NCBI GenBank assembly: GCA_932521035.1
Contig: OW051497.1
Span: 7,378,001 to 7,442,000, forward strand
DNA: 64,000 nt
Source: Oscheius dolichura
Lineage: Eukaryota; Nematoda; Chromadorea; Rhabditida; Rhabditidae
Reading direction: 5' to 3'
The notes under the pieces are model-generated. The model searched no databases, had not been told where the DNA came from, and saw only the letters and a list, made by a program, of their open reading frames with translations. Positions within the stretch are counted from its first letter, which is position 1. The number at the start of each line of letters is the position of its first letter. Shown one piece after another: positions 54,316 through 64,000 of this stretch. The position numbers and the translations under genes were made by a program.

Positions 54316-57300
54316 ATGCATTGGGTGATCCTGCTTTCCATCCTTTGGCACGTAGGCCATGCAGCGAAAATTACCACCAAGGCTCAGACATTCAAGGTAG
54401 CAATTTGTCTTTCTTCTTCATTTCTTACTCTCTTAGGTCATGGAAAGGGGTTCCCTCGAAATGCCGTGCCAAGTGCAAGATATGGACGAAGACGTGTCGG
54501 TCGCCTGGTACAAAGGGGACAATCTATTATTCCTTGATGAGGAAAGGTTAACCGATGATCAGCGGTACTCTGTCACCAAGGAGGGCACGGTAGGTGGTTA
54601 TTATTCCTTTGCGCACAAGCCGCCCGCTATATGCCAGTCGCGAGTAAGATTATCGTGATAGCCGACACGGCTGTAAAACTTCTGAGATATCCATATAATC
54701 TGGATAATAAATCTAGCTGACCTTTCTGGCTTCATAAAAGCACTTTGTGAGGACGCATTCCACAGGGAGGTGAGGGTAAAAAATCAGGTCCATTTTCAGA
54801 ATTACATCCTCTCGATCAGCCAGGCGGAACCGATGGACAGTTCCGAATTCATCTGCAGTATCACGGAGCCGGTTCAGAAAATTACCCATAAAGTCACTGT
54901 CATCTGTGAGTATTCATGTTTCCGGGGGGATCTTCTCTCTTATCGAAGCTGAGGATCGGCTCCAGGAATCCTCCTATTGCTCATAAATCATTGCATAATG
55001 CCATGCTGGAATAGCCGCTGGCCATTTGAGCAAATATGAAAAGGAAAGAGCCTATTTTTTCGAGGGGTAGAGAGAAGTTGTTCAAATGTTTTCTTACGGG
55101 AGCATAGCTATTTTTCTGTCCTTTTACAACAAAATCTCGGGGATCGGGAAGAAAAAAGAACATGCTTGATTAATATCCTCAGGCAATGTTTGTGTAGTAA
55201 TGAATCAAAAAGCCCTTCACACAAAACTTCTTGGCGTTAAATATTGTGCAGACTTGAGATTAATTGTATTACAACTGTTGTATATTCGAGAGCATTTGAT
55301 CAAGTTACTTTTTATAGCTGTGCCCTACATCGTCCTGGCTCCCGAGATGCCCGTCTACCATGTGAAAGTTGGAGAGACGAACATCGTTGTCAAATGCTTT
55401 GGAAAAGGAAACCCAGCTCCGTCCATTAGTTGGGAGAGAAAGGTTAGAAAGAGCCCCTGCCCTTGGCCTGGACAGTGGGAGTCGCTGACAATCTGTTGAC
55501 GGCGGTCACCTGTTATAACAGAGCTCGAGGATTACCTCTCTAACTGCCAACCTAATGAGGAGCTAAGCTGATGGGAGCAGGCAGTCTGATAATCCTCTGA
55601 ACCAATTGCCAAATCACCCTTATTAGCCGATAATTGAGCACGCGTGTCAAGTTCTTGCCACCACAGACGACAACAAAGGATTTCATGTGATTTTATAGGA
55701 TGATGAGACGCCAGAAGGAGTTGTCGTGAAGGGATCGTCTCTCGTCATACCGCGTGCTGACCATTCCCACAGCGGAAACTACGCCTGCAACGCCGTCAAT
55801 GAAGCCGGATCCGACAGCCGGTCTATTGAAATCCGAGTCAGCGGTGAGTTCTTCCGGTGTGATAACTTTTCGAATCCGTTTTATGCATTCAGTTTTCGAA
55901 AACCCCTTCTTTAATTGCATCGGCAAGACTGTTTGAAAGCCAATAAAATTGCTGTGAAATTCTCTCCGAAAATCTAAAACCATGCATGAGATTCTGACGT
56001 GTTCTAATGAGTGCTTTTTCAGACCCCAACATCACGGAGGGTAAGTATTGACTGTCGTGTTGTGTTCTGTTGTGCTGTGGCTGTGTGGTAATGTCACTTT
56101 TTGCAGTTTATAATCACCCGCGCAATCTTTTCAATAGCTTCCTCCTAGGTCAAGCAGCTGCCTCCTTTTGATATTGTTTCAGTCGTGTGTGCCATCCAAA
56201 AGGCGCGATTCTGCAGCTGCCGCCTCACATAAATCGTGTCCCAAGACACGAATGACCTCGCTTAACTAATTGCGCTCCCATCATAAGCGTGAAAACAGCA
56301 CTATTTAATTTTCCTTACGTAAATATATACACTGGGCGGTTAACTAAGAATTAAAATATTTCATTTCTTCAGAAAAGCCATGGGTGAAGGCCGCCTATGG
56401 GGATGGATTCATCCCAGCCAAAAAGGGCAACGATACTGAAATTGTCTGCACCTATAATGGCTCCCCCGACCCGCAGCTGGAGTGGTTTTTCAACGGATAT
56501 AAGCTTAATGTGAGGGTTCTACCATATCAATCACCATTATTTGTTCTAGTTCCAAGAGGAGCGATTCAAGGGAGCGGGACAGACCTTCCAGAGGGAGAAG
56601 GGTTTCACAAAGGCTACGCTTCTCCTGTCCAACATCAACGAAGACAACTTCGGCGACTACGTTTGCCGCGCTTCCAACCAGCTGGGCTCCGAGCAGGTGG
56701 CCGTCCATGTCAGCGGTACGTAATTCTAAAGGGCTCTACTATCTATTGAAGTGTCCGTACTGGGAACCATTGAAATGCGCAGTTGTGTCAAAACAGGATA
56801 CATTATTCAGGCATTCTTTTGAATCTGGCGTGTCAAACGGGTTACGCTAAAACAGCACAAAAGGGACCCAAAGAGAGATAATTACAGGTCGTCCCGGACC
56901 ACCTAAATTGGAATTGAACGAGAATCTTCTCTCCTGGACTGTGAGGTCATTTGCCGACATTTTGGAATACAGGATCTTCTTCCGATTGCAGAAGCAGGAC
57001 GAGTGGGCTCGACATGTTGATCTCCGGGTTTCTAAGAGTAGGCAACTCTATCTCCCCTTTGTTAACAGGCTTGTTCAGACGATAAGAAAGATCGGGACAT
57101 CTACACGAGGGAAATCGACATCAGGGAATATGTCGAACCTCAGGTGAAATACGAAATCCAAGTCAAAGCCAGGAACGGCCTTGGCTGGGGCTCGTACGCC
57201 CGGGACTACATTACTGTGGAGATTCCAAAGGATGAAAAACGTAAGAATCATTTTCCTACTTTAGAAGAACTTCGGTTTCAGCCAGCTCAACCTCAAGTGC

Positions 57301-57352
57301 CCTGTTGTTTATTCCTACAATCTTCGGGTTACTATTGTCCTTCCTCTTCTAA
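54316..57352 (+). CDS. GPI-anchored cell-adhesion protein, three Ig domains and one FnIII (IgLON/Klingon-like)
   Basis: Eleven exons: 54316-54396, 54437-54589, 54788(or 54770)-54905, 55318-55442, 55699-55843, 56023-56040, 56373-56509, 56550-56715, 56888-57027, 57069-57240, 57282-57352; 441 or 447 residues. Signal peptide (MHWVILLSILWHVGHA), Ig1 (about 20-115, CQV...FICSI), Ig2 (120-205, CFGKGNPAPSISW...YACNA), Ig3 (215-315, CTYNGSPDP...YVCRAS) and one FnIII (320-415). A short Ser/Thr stretch and a hydrophobic C-terminus (LLFIPTIFGLLLSFLF) with no cytoplasmic tail follow, as expected for a GPI signal. Three Ig plus one FnIII plus GPI is the layout of Drosophila Klingon. Role inferred as neuronal or epithelial adhesion. 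Exon 56023-56040 is 18 bp. Confidence 0.87.
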
Positions 57353-57986
57353 GTATCTCTGCTGCCATGACGAGTGTATCCCCTCTCAGACAAATTATTT
57401 TATCACTCCTGTCTCAGGTCGCAGCGGCTCTTGTCTCTCTTTCACCCATGTAAATCATTCCCGTTGCCAGTTGTTCCAAAAAAATAGGGTCCAATTCTGC
57501 TTTTTTGCGCTTGTTAGGCACACACTCACTTGAATGCTTTTCACTTTTTAGAACGCTGGTTATCGCATTTACAAATGAAAACAAGAAAAGAAAAATTTGT
57601 TACAGAGCTTTGCGTTGTGTCCAAAAATGTCCGGTTCTTTCCCTCTCTCTTCATATACATCTCTACCGTTTTTATTATATTTTTCTTGCCGCGCATCCAC
57701 TTTTTTTGTGATGTTGACAGATTCCATATATCATTTCTATAGTCTTCCCTCGTTTAATAAAGGCTATTCTCTTAATTATTGTCTTTTTTGGGTCCATAGA
57801 TCAGAAAAGAGACGACGACCAGTGGTACTCAGACAGACGGACAAGCACTTTGGTTCCGTGTAGTAGTAGCTTGCATAAAAAAGGCAACAATAGGGGGAGC
57901 GCGGCAGATGCAGACCCTCTCCTTCGCTGCTGTAACACAGGTAACACTCCTTCGAGGGGCGTCACATTGTTAGCGCTCTGTCCATC
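57353..57986. other. intergenic
   Basis: About 630 bp, U/C-rich, between two same-strand genes. No gene seen; includes a 3'UTR and a promoter. Confidence 0.6.
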
Positions 57987-59053
57987 ATGGTTCACTACCT
58001 AGTCGCCGTTCTCTTTCTGGCAATTGGTGAGTAGTCCCGGAAGGGTAGCAGTCAACTATTCCTAGGTGTGTCCGGGAATCCTTGTACCTTTGCCTATGGT
58101 AACTACCATGTCACCTATGGGATGCGGGGTGATACCGTACACTTTCGAGTTTCTTTAACTGGAATTCCTCCTGGATCTTCTGGATGGACAGCTGTTGGCT
58201 TTGGGCAATCCATGGTGGCGGCATCTCATACTTTTTAAATTTTTCGGTTCAGTTCAGCGGCATTGACGTGATCGCCATCCGCCTAATGAATGGAAGAGTC
58301 ATAATCACTGATGAATACGTTCGTGGATTCACTTCACCCTATCCCGACAGAGTAAACTCTTTTTCGTTTAAATAGACCAACGAATCAGCTGGGCGTGTTT
58401 AAACACCTTCCTCTTCTTACGGCTGCGTTATTATTATGACTGTAAATCTGCGCGATCATGAACTAAAACACGTTTCTTTAAATGACCCTAAGCGGTGACG
58501 AGAATTTATACCGTCTGCTGCCTTTCACACAGCCGCAGACTTCCTTCTCAGACTACAACAAAAACCCCATTAATGATCTTTCAAACCTACGCGTGACACC
58601 ACTGTTCTCTTTTTTCCGATAGTGAGAGAGTAAAACGTAAGGAATGGTTGACCAATTGAGAGAGCAATTTTTCAAGGGTTCGACGCAAACCAATTTGGAG
58701 GGTCATAAATGTTCGAAGTAAAAGGGAATCTTGTTAAAAACCGGCTGTCAAGGTTGTAGCTCAAGAAAAGTTTTCATTTTAGGTTAACAATATCATCGTG
58801 AGAGAGGCGAGTTACTCAAACGGGGCGATTGTTGCCTCCTTCTCTAGAGCCGTCAACACCGGGGAGTATCCCTACGACAGCTCTCTCAGCGGCTGCACCA
58901 ACTGGCTGGTTTGTTCCATTCTAATCTTAATTTGAATAATACTCTTTGCAGTTCGCCGCCGCGCTTAACCGTATGAGCCCTCAGGGCCATATGTACCACC
59001 ACTCCCTGCGGCCGATTCCTCAAAATGTCTGTCTACAACAATGCCGTGTATAA
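57987..59053 (+). CDS. secreted single-DOMON-domain protein
   Basis: Five exons: 57987-58026, 58066-58214, 58253-58351, 58783-58908, 58952-59053; 171 residues. A short signal peptide (MVHYLVAVLFLAIGVSG) leads into a DOMON-like beta-sandwich: GSSGWTAVGFGQSMFSGIDV matches the DOMON core GW.A.GFG...M.G.DV, followed by strands around DVIAIRLMNGRVIITD and later NTGEYPYDSSLSGCTNWLFA. The four mature cysteines could form two disulphides. DOMON domains bind haem or sugars in extracellular redox proteins; no fused monooxygenase or cytochrome b561 part is present, so it is a stand-alone secreted form. It ends 194 bp from the stop codon of the convergent SGSM3-like gene. Confidence 0.82.
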
Positions 59054-59247
59054 TCAAAGCTTTAATCCAATTATGTCTGTATAGCTACCATGTAGATCAA
59101 CATAATATCTCTCTCCCGATAAAATAATCTCCAACCCGAATTAGAATTAGAGATAAGCTATCACTACACGTAATACTGGCAATTCCTTGAGGTCAGGAGG
59201 CTACACCTGACCATCATAGGGAATCAGCTCGTTTCCGATAAAGAGGG

Positions 59248-62200
59248 CTAGAGATCCCAACTAAAGAGACTATGCTTAATTAACATATCGGTCACTCCTT
59301 GCTTCAGTGGCTCGTCTGTACTGTGTCGATCCTGACTACCCACAGCAGCTGACACGAGTTTTCTTCTCGACCCGTTCATTAACTAAATAATAATATTAAA
59401 CTCAAGAAGGACGGGTATCGCTTACCCCGCCTCCAATAGTAGACTTCTTCTTCTTCTTCTCGCTACCTTCGATTTCAAAATCAACGCTCAGGTTGAAGGA
59501 AAATTGGCCAAGCAGTCTCAGTTCACATTTGATCTAAAAAAGGGTAAGTTGTTTACTCGAAAATTACAAACCTGTCTCCATGCTGGAGTACGAATAAATG
59601 CCCATGAATGGTAATATTTGTTACGAATGTGCTCCTGCTTGAAATGGGAGCAGAGTAATTCGAACCAGAGATGAAGGCACTGTTCATTTACACCCAAAAC
59701 TAGCAAAGACCTGAAAGATGCATTACTTCCGGTACTGATTCTTACTTACCGTAATTTAATGTCAGGATGCGCACTGACTGCGTTGTGAGAGTCATTTATT
59801 TGTTGCACCGAACGGAAGAGCAATTCTTCCGGGGTGAGAATCTTCCCATCCTGGTCCAATTTAAATGTGTTGCAAAGGGTTAATCGGGAATACACAGCGT
59901 TGAAGTGTTCTTCCACCAAGTGGTTTGCAATCTCTTCTAAAAATAGGCATCCAAAACAATTTCCTGCAGAAACAAACCAATGAACAGCCAGGGGTGGTAA
60001 GAAGTCGAGGGATAGATGACACTTTCTCTTATTCCATGGTCCATGATCTGCCGAAAACTGTTAGCTAGTCTTCCTAAAACGAATGAATGGGAGCACACCA
60101 AGCTCTCACCTCGAATGTATTCCGTAATTTCCGGGCAGACCATTTCATCCCCGTAGACGGTGTAGTTCTTCCCTCTTTCATCTACGATTTCCACAAATTT
60201 GGCTGGGAACCACCCCCGTAGTCCGTTAACTTCTCCTACCCAACAGTGTTCATCCTTTTCTGAGATTATAGTAATCAAGTCATTTTTCCTGAAAGAAATG
60301 GGAATAATACTAATTGGATGTTAATACCGAAATCCTAATTCATCCTCATCTTGTCTAGCAAAATCTAATAATGCTCTTGCCCTTTTCTTCCCTTCCCTTC
60401 TTCCGGCTAAGAAATTATCCTCGTCCTTTTGATGGGATTCTGGACTGTAATCTGCCTATAAATCGATTGTATGGGAAGTCGTCTCTAACCCAACCTGTGT
60501 CGTTATATTCATCTCCATTCTATCATCACAACTGATGAAATATCTGCAAATCTGAGAGACGGACTCCTTCAAATCCACCATAATCTCCGTCTGGCGGACA
60601 TTCTTGAATTTCGGGTCGTTGTCATTCTGCAGAATGGGATATAATTAATGTCTTACTATGTGGCATCCACCTTCCGATAGGAAGAAAATATGCAGCACAG
60701 TGCCATTTTATTGGGAGGGAATAGTGTACAGAATTGCTTATTGACTGCGCTGGGAGTGTGGAGCGTGTTGTCATATCGACATTGTTTCCGTCAGAAGAAA
60801 ACACCCACCGTCTCTTTTGTATGAAAGATTTGGCTGATAATGCTCTTCGATCTTGCCAGTTTCCTCTTATGCATTGTTTGTTTTGGGAGATTTGTGTTGG
60901 TGCTTGTATTCACGATCATTCCCTGGTCGGCCATGAGGATTGCCTAAGATGAAAGATGCCCTATGTTGGATATAAGTCTACCTGATGTTTCTTCCTCAAT
61001 TCTGCCACGACATGGTCAGTTATGGTAAATTCAAACGAAGTCATGTACTCAGCCAGCTCATCAATGGATTCAATCTTCAAAATTTATGACTGGGAAAGGT
61101 TTAAAAGGCCCACTTGAGAGGGAATGCGGCTGAGAGCGTTGAAGATATCTGCAGACGACTTGGTCGACCTTGCCAGCTCCACTATTTCATCTTCTTTCAT
61201 TTTAAATAATGATATCAGTAACTAAAGGGTCCTTTCATTTAAGAAATTGATGTAGATCCTACCCTGAAGACGGCAGTGCACCCGTAGAGAAAGAGCAAGT
61301 CCCATACCCTTAAAAGAACGCGTATCGGTAAAACCGCAGCAAACATAGACAGCAACCAGTTGACTGTAATCACGCTCATCTTAAATATCTGCCTATTGTG
61401 CTCCTCAAAATCCCTACCTCCACGTCATACTGATCTATAGTCTGGGAAAGCTCGTTCACATGTGTTTTGACTAATTGTCTCGTCACTCTTTCGTCTGCCT
61501 GGATATTGAAATTGAAATGAGAATGACATAGGTAGCCAACCTGAACACCCAGATGGGTTTGACTGTAGAAACTCGGAGGTAGAATGTCTTCCACTAAAGC
61601 AGCCATAATCCAGAACGTTGATTCCTCAGAGCAGATAAGCAATAAATTCGCGGCAATTATCCCTAGGGGTTGGTTATAGCACCACTAAGGAAATAAAACC
61701 AACCCATTCCCTCTGAATAGCCTAAGTCCGGATAAAGAAAAACTATAGATTTTAATATTCTTCTCAGTGTGTCTATACCATTAACGTTTTTCCTTCTGAA
61801 GCATACGTTGTTCGGCAGTGCTCTCAATAGACTTCTCTCTATTTGGACACCTGGAATAGTTGAAAATTAAAATCTTCCAGAATAATCGTACCTATAGAAG
61901 GTTTATCGAGAGCTGACTGTTTCAAAACATCTTCATATGAGTATTGTGACTCTTTCTTCTTTCTCAACCCTCCACTCAGTCGAAACCACATATAAGGTCT
62001 CATAGAGTGAGGTATTCCTCCATATTTCACCAACTCCTCCAACTTCTCTCCTTTTATTTTCTCTACATCGACTTGTGACCACTTGAGATCCATCTTTCCC
62101 TCGCTGTGGGAATGTTCCAACAAAGATATGAATTTCATTCTGGAAGCGATTTCCTTAGGTAAACACGAACAGTCGAAAACAAACTTGTGAGCGCTATCTT

Positions 62201-62520
62201 CGACTTCTTTACTGCTGCCGGGAGTGGGTTCCTCTCCCTGGTGATTAAAGCCAAATTCATCAAACCTGGAAGGAACAGCATGTGACAATATAATCACATT
62301 AGCTCACTTCTCATTTGGATCCTCAAAATATGAAGGAAGGATTGTCTGGGTAATTGCGGATAATCCTTTTCCATCCAAGGAGAAGGGAGATTCAAGAATA
62401 GCGATATCTACCTAATATTAGCGTATTTTAAAACAGTACAGTCATTAATCTGACCTCTTTGGAAGTTTCGGCAACTTTCCTCGCTTGAACAATTATTCCA
62501 TCATCGTCGTCATCGCTCAT
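59248..62520 (-). CDS. SGSM3: SGSM3-type TBC-SH3-RUN protein
   Basis: Small-G-protein signalling modulator. Eighteen exons, minus strand: 62520-62455, 62411-62308, 62265-61892, 61850-61704, 61662-61541, 61498-61418, 61379-61263, 61221-61114, 61074-60982, 60943-60809, 60626-60495, 60455-60328, 60288-60110, 60073-59978, 59936-59750, 59710-59572, 59533-59426, 59382-59248; 816 residues, every phase consistent. TBC domain (about 100-350) with [16 protein letters not shown] and [12 protein letters not shown]3 (about 535-595) has ALLDF...[13 protein letters not shown]...[15 protein letters not shown]. The RUN-type region and tail end in [13 protein letters not shown]. It is colinear with human SGSM3 to the last residues. 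The Arg finger (Arg191) is kept, but the IxxD Asp is Ser188 and the YxQ Gln is Glu228, so GAP activity may be lost. Confidence 0.93.
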
Positions 62521-63000
62521 CACGGCGTCAGCATATTTTGCCTTACTACCTATCAAGAATTATCATTACTTTACATGCATACCGTACCATGTTTATATTT
62601 CGCCATTCACTGCTTCTCCGAGTCTTGTCGAGATGTCGAAACTAAAACAGATACAATTAAGAACCGTTTATTATCCTCTCTCAACAAGTACTTTCCATAG
62701 AATTATAATGCAAAGAAGATGGAACGGAGCATGAGAAAATTCAGAATGCGTGGGAAGAAAATGAACATGCATAACGTTGCTAGAGTAATGATTCCATATA
62801 AAGCCGCGTCGCACACGCTCGCTTGAAGGTCTGGCTCGTCGATAAGAGTAAAAGCCCCGGAGCAACTAACACGCTCTCCTTATGGAGCCCGTAATGTGTC
62901 CGTCCACGTTTTGTCTTTGTGTGTAAATAATAGAAATTTATGACCCGAACTGGAAGTATGAGAACTACAATGAGAGAGATATGAACTGGGTGGGGGAAGA
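62521..63000. other. 480-bp gap between two tandem minus-strand genes
   Basis: No coding feature seen. It holds the 3'UTR of the metallophosphoesterase gene and the 5' region of the SGSM3-like gene. No TTTCAG-type acceptor lies next to the downstream ATG, so an operon with SL2 splicing is not supported. Confidence 0.5.
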
Positions 63001-64000
63001 CTAGATCTGGGATGTGGGGACTATCGTAATATCTATGATTTCACAAGCTCCGAACATTTTGATTGGCGGCCCGAAGAAGTTCACTCCAGCTGACACATAT
63101 ACATAAGCTCCTGTTGCTAAGTGCTGATACAATCCTCTGAAAGTATCCTGTGTATTATAAAGACACAACAACAAAATTCACCTGGTAAACGCGTTAGAGA
63201 AGTATACAATAGGTACAAGCATGTACATCTGACCACCATGGGTGTGTCCTGTAAATATTTTGTTTTAAATCAGAATAAAAAAGACTCACCTGACAGGATA
63301 ACATCAACCTTCCTACTGACTAGTGGGTCATTTAAAACAATCCGGGCAGCGTTTGGTTGGTGAGCAAGAAGAATAACAGAATCGTTGTTCTCGCATCCAG
63401 AGAGGGCCTTCTTTGAATCCATTGCATGCCCCATAAAACTGAAATGGAATTTATGCATAGGGAAAGATGAAAGGCTTACTGAGATTGAACAGCAAATAGG
63501 TCATCCGTTCCTGCAATGCAAATAGTATTCTTCTCGTAGTTAAATCGAGAAAAGTCATTGTGCAAAACAGTGATGTTACAGTCCCTGAGGAACGCGAACC
63601 ATTCCTCTACGTTTCCGTGCATGTATTCGTGATTTCCTGTAAGAACACTGCACAAAAATGAAGAACTATCCTACCAGTTGCGAAGAAGACCCCCTTCTTG
63701 GGCTTCAGGTTACATAAGGGCTTAGCAGCATCATGTAAATTTCTAACAAATCCGTCAGCCAAATCCCCCGAAATGGCGATAACATCTGAAAAAGTCATTT
63801 GTCAGCATTAGAACCACACCACGGTGGCGTCAGTCTGTGCTTTCTATACAAACACAAAGGGCATCAAGCACTTCGTACCTGGTTCTAATTGATTTGTCAA
63901 TTCGACAATCCTCTCCATCCTGCGTCTGCCAACCGTTGGTCCTATGTGAATATCAGACAAGAGGGCCAACCTCATAGGCTCGGTGCCCGGGGAGAATTTC
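63001..64000 (-). CDS. calcineurin-like metallophosphoesterase (TMPPE/YkuE-like), 5' truncated
   Basis: Six exons in the window, minus strand: 64000(continuing)-63879, 63785-63675, 63636-63480, 63438-63290, 63248-63182, 63136-63001; about 247 residues to the stop. The dinuclear-metal motifs are complete and in order: SDIHIG (DxH), ISGDLAD (GDxxD), ATGNHEY (GNHE), LLAHQP (H) and SGHTHGGQ (GHxH). Predicted metal-dependent phosphoesterase. The sequence fits animal TMPPE and bacterial YkuE, which carry an N-terminal membrane region; that part would be beyond the window, so membrane attachment is inference. Substrate unknown. Confidence 0.92.

Noticed and set aside
59450..59550. Plus-strand open stretch with a donor at 59,543 that looked like a signal-peptide exon
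   Set aside because: It is exactly antisense to an SGSM3-like exon (59,533-59,426) that fits the family alignment; there is no start codon and no downstream exon.

Overview
The window looks like chromadorean nematode DNA. The evidence is a TTN-1-type giant titin/twitchin-family gene, a nuclear receptor with the nematode-type CAAFFRR P-box, exons broken by very many 37-50 bp GT-AG introns with TTTCAG/TTTTAG acceptors, and several genes whose ATG lies 2-9 bases after a strong acceptor, as expected for spliced-leader trans-splicing. Gene models here were built by hand by joining open frames at splice sites and checking phase; they have not been compared with transcripts or databases.

Region 1 (1-29,556, +): the 3' part of a ttn-1 orthologue, about 5,550 codons in about 69 exons. 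Order: end of an Ig domain; a long Lys/Glu/Ala-rich, proline-poor spring-like region; blocks of Ig and FnIII domains with a second Lys/Glu-rich segment; a Ser/Thr kinase (19,843-20,782) with its regulatory tail; and a C-terminal array of about 17 Ig domains containing one FnIII. A 9,001-bp intron (9,130-18,130) splits one Ig domain and holds, on the opposite strand, a complete voltage-gated K+ channel gene of the non-Shaker class (9,836-11,857).

Region 2 (29,700-44,600): a 14-exon nuclear hormone receptor (-) tail-to-tail with ttn-1; about 6 kb of non-coding DNA; a 19-exon FERM protein (+) related to FRMD6/Willin/Expanded, carrying three PPxY motifs; and a uridine phosphorylase (-).

Region 3 (45,800-57,400, +): an unrecognised nine-exon gene; a small secreted proline-rich/eight-cysteine protein with a TATA box; 5.7 kb without genes; and a GPI-anchored cell-surface protein with three Ig domains and one FnIII domain (IgLON/Klingon-like), with an 18-bp micro-exon.

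Region 4 (57,900-64,000): a secreted single-DOMON protein (+), convergent with an SGSM3-type TBC-SH3-RUN protein (-) whose TBC catalytic fingers are altered, and the 3' part of a metallophosphoesterase gene (-) running off the window.

The genes do not form one pathway: this is an ordinary nematode gene neighbourhood. Points most worth a second look are the nested K+ channel, the Expanded-like PPxY protein, the degenerate TBC fingers, a GC-AG intron, and a set of frame-preserving 39-bp introns.
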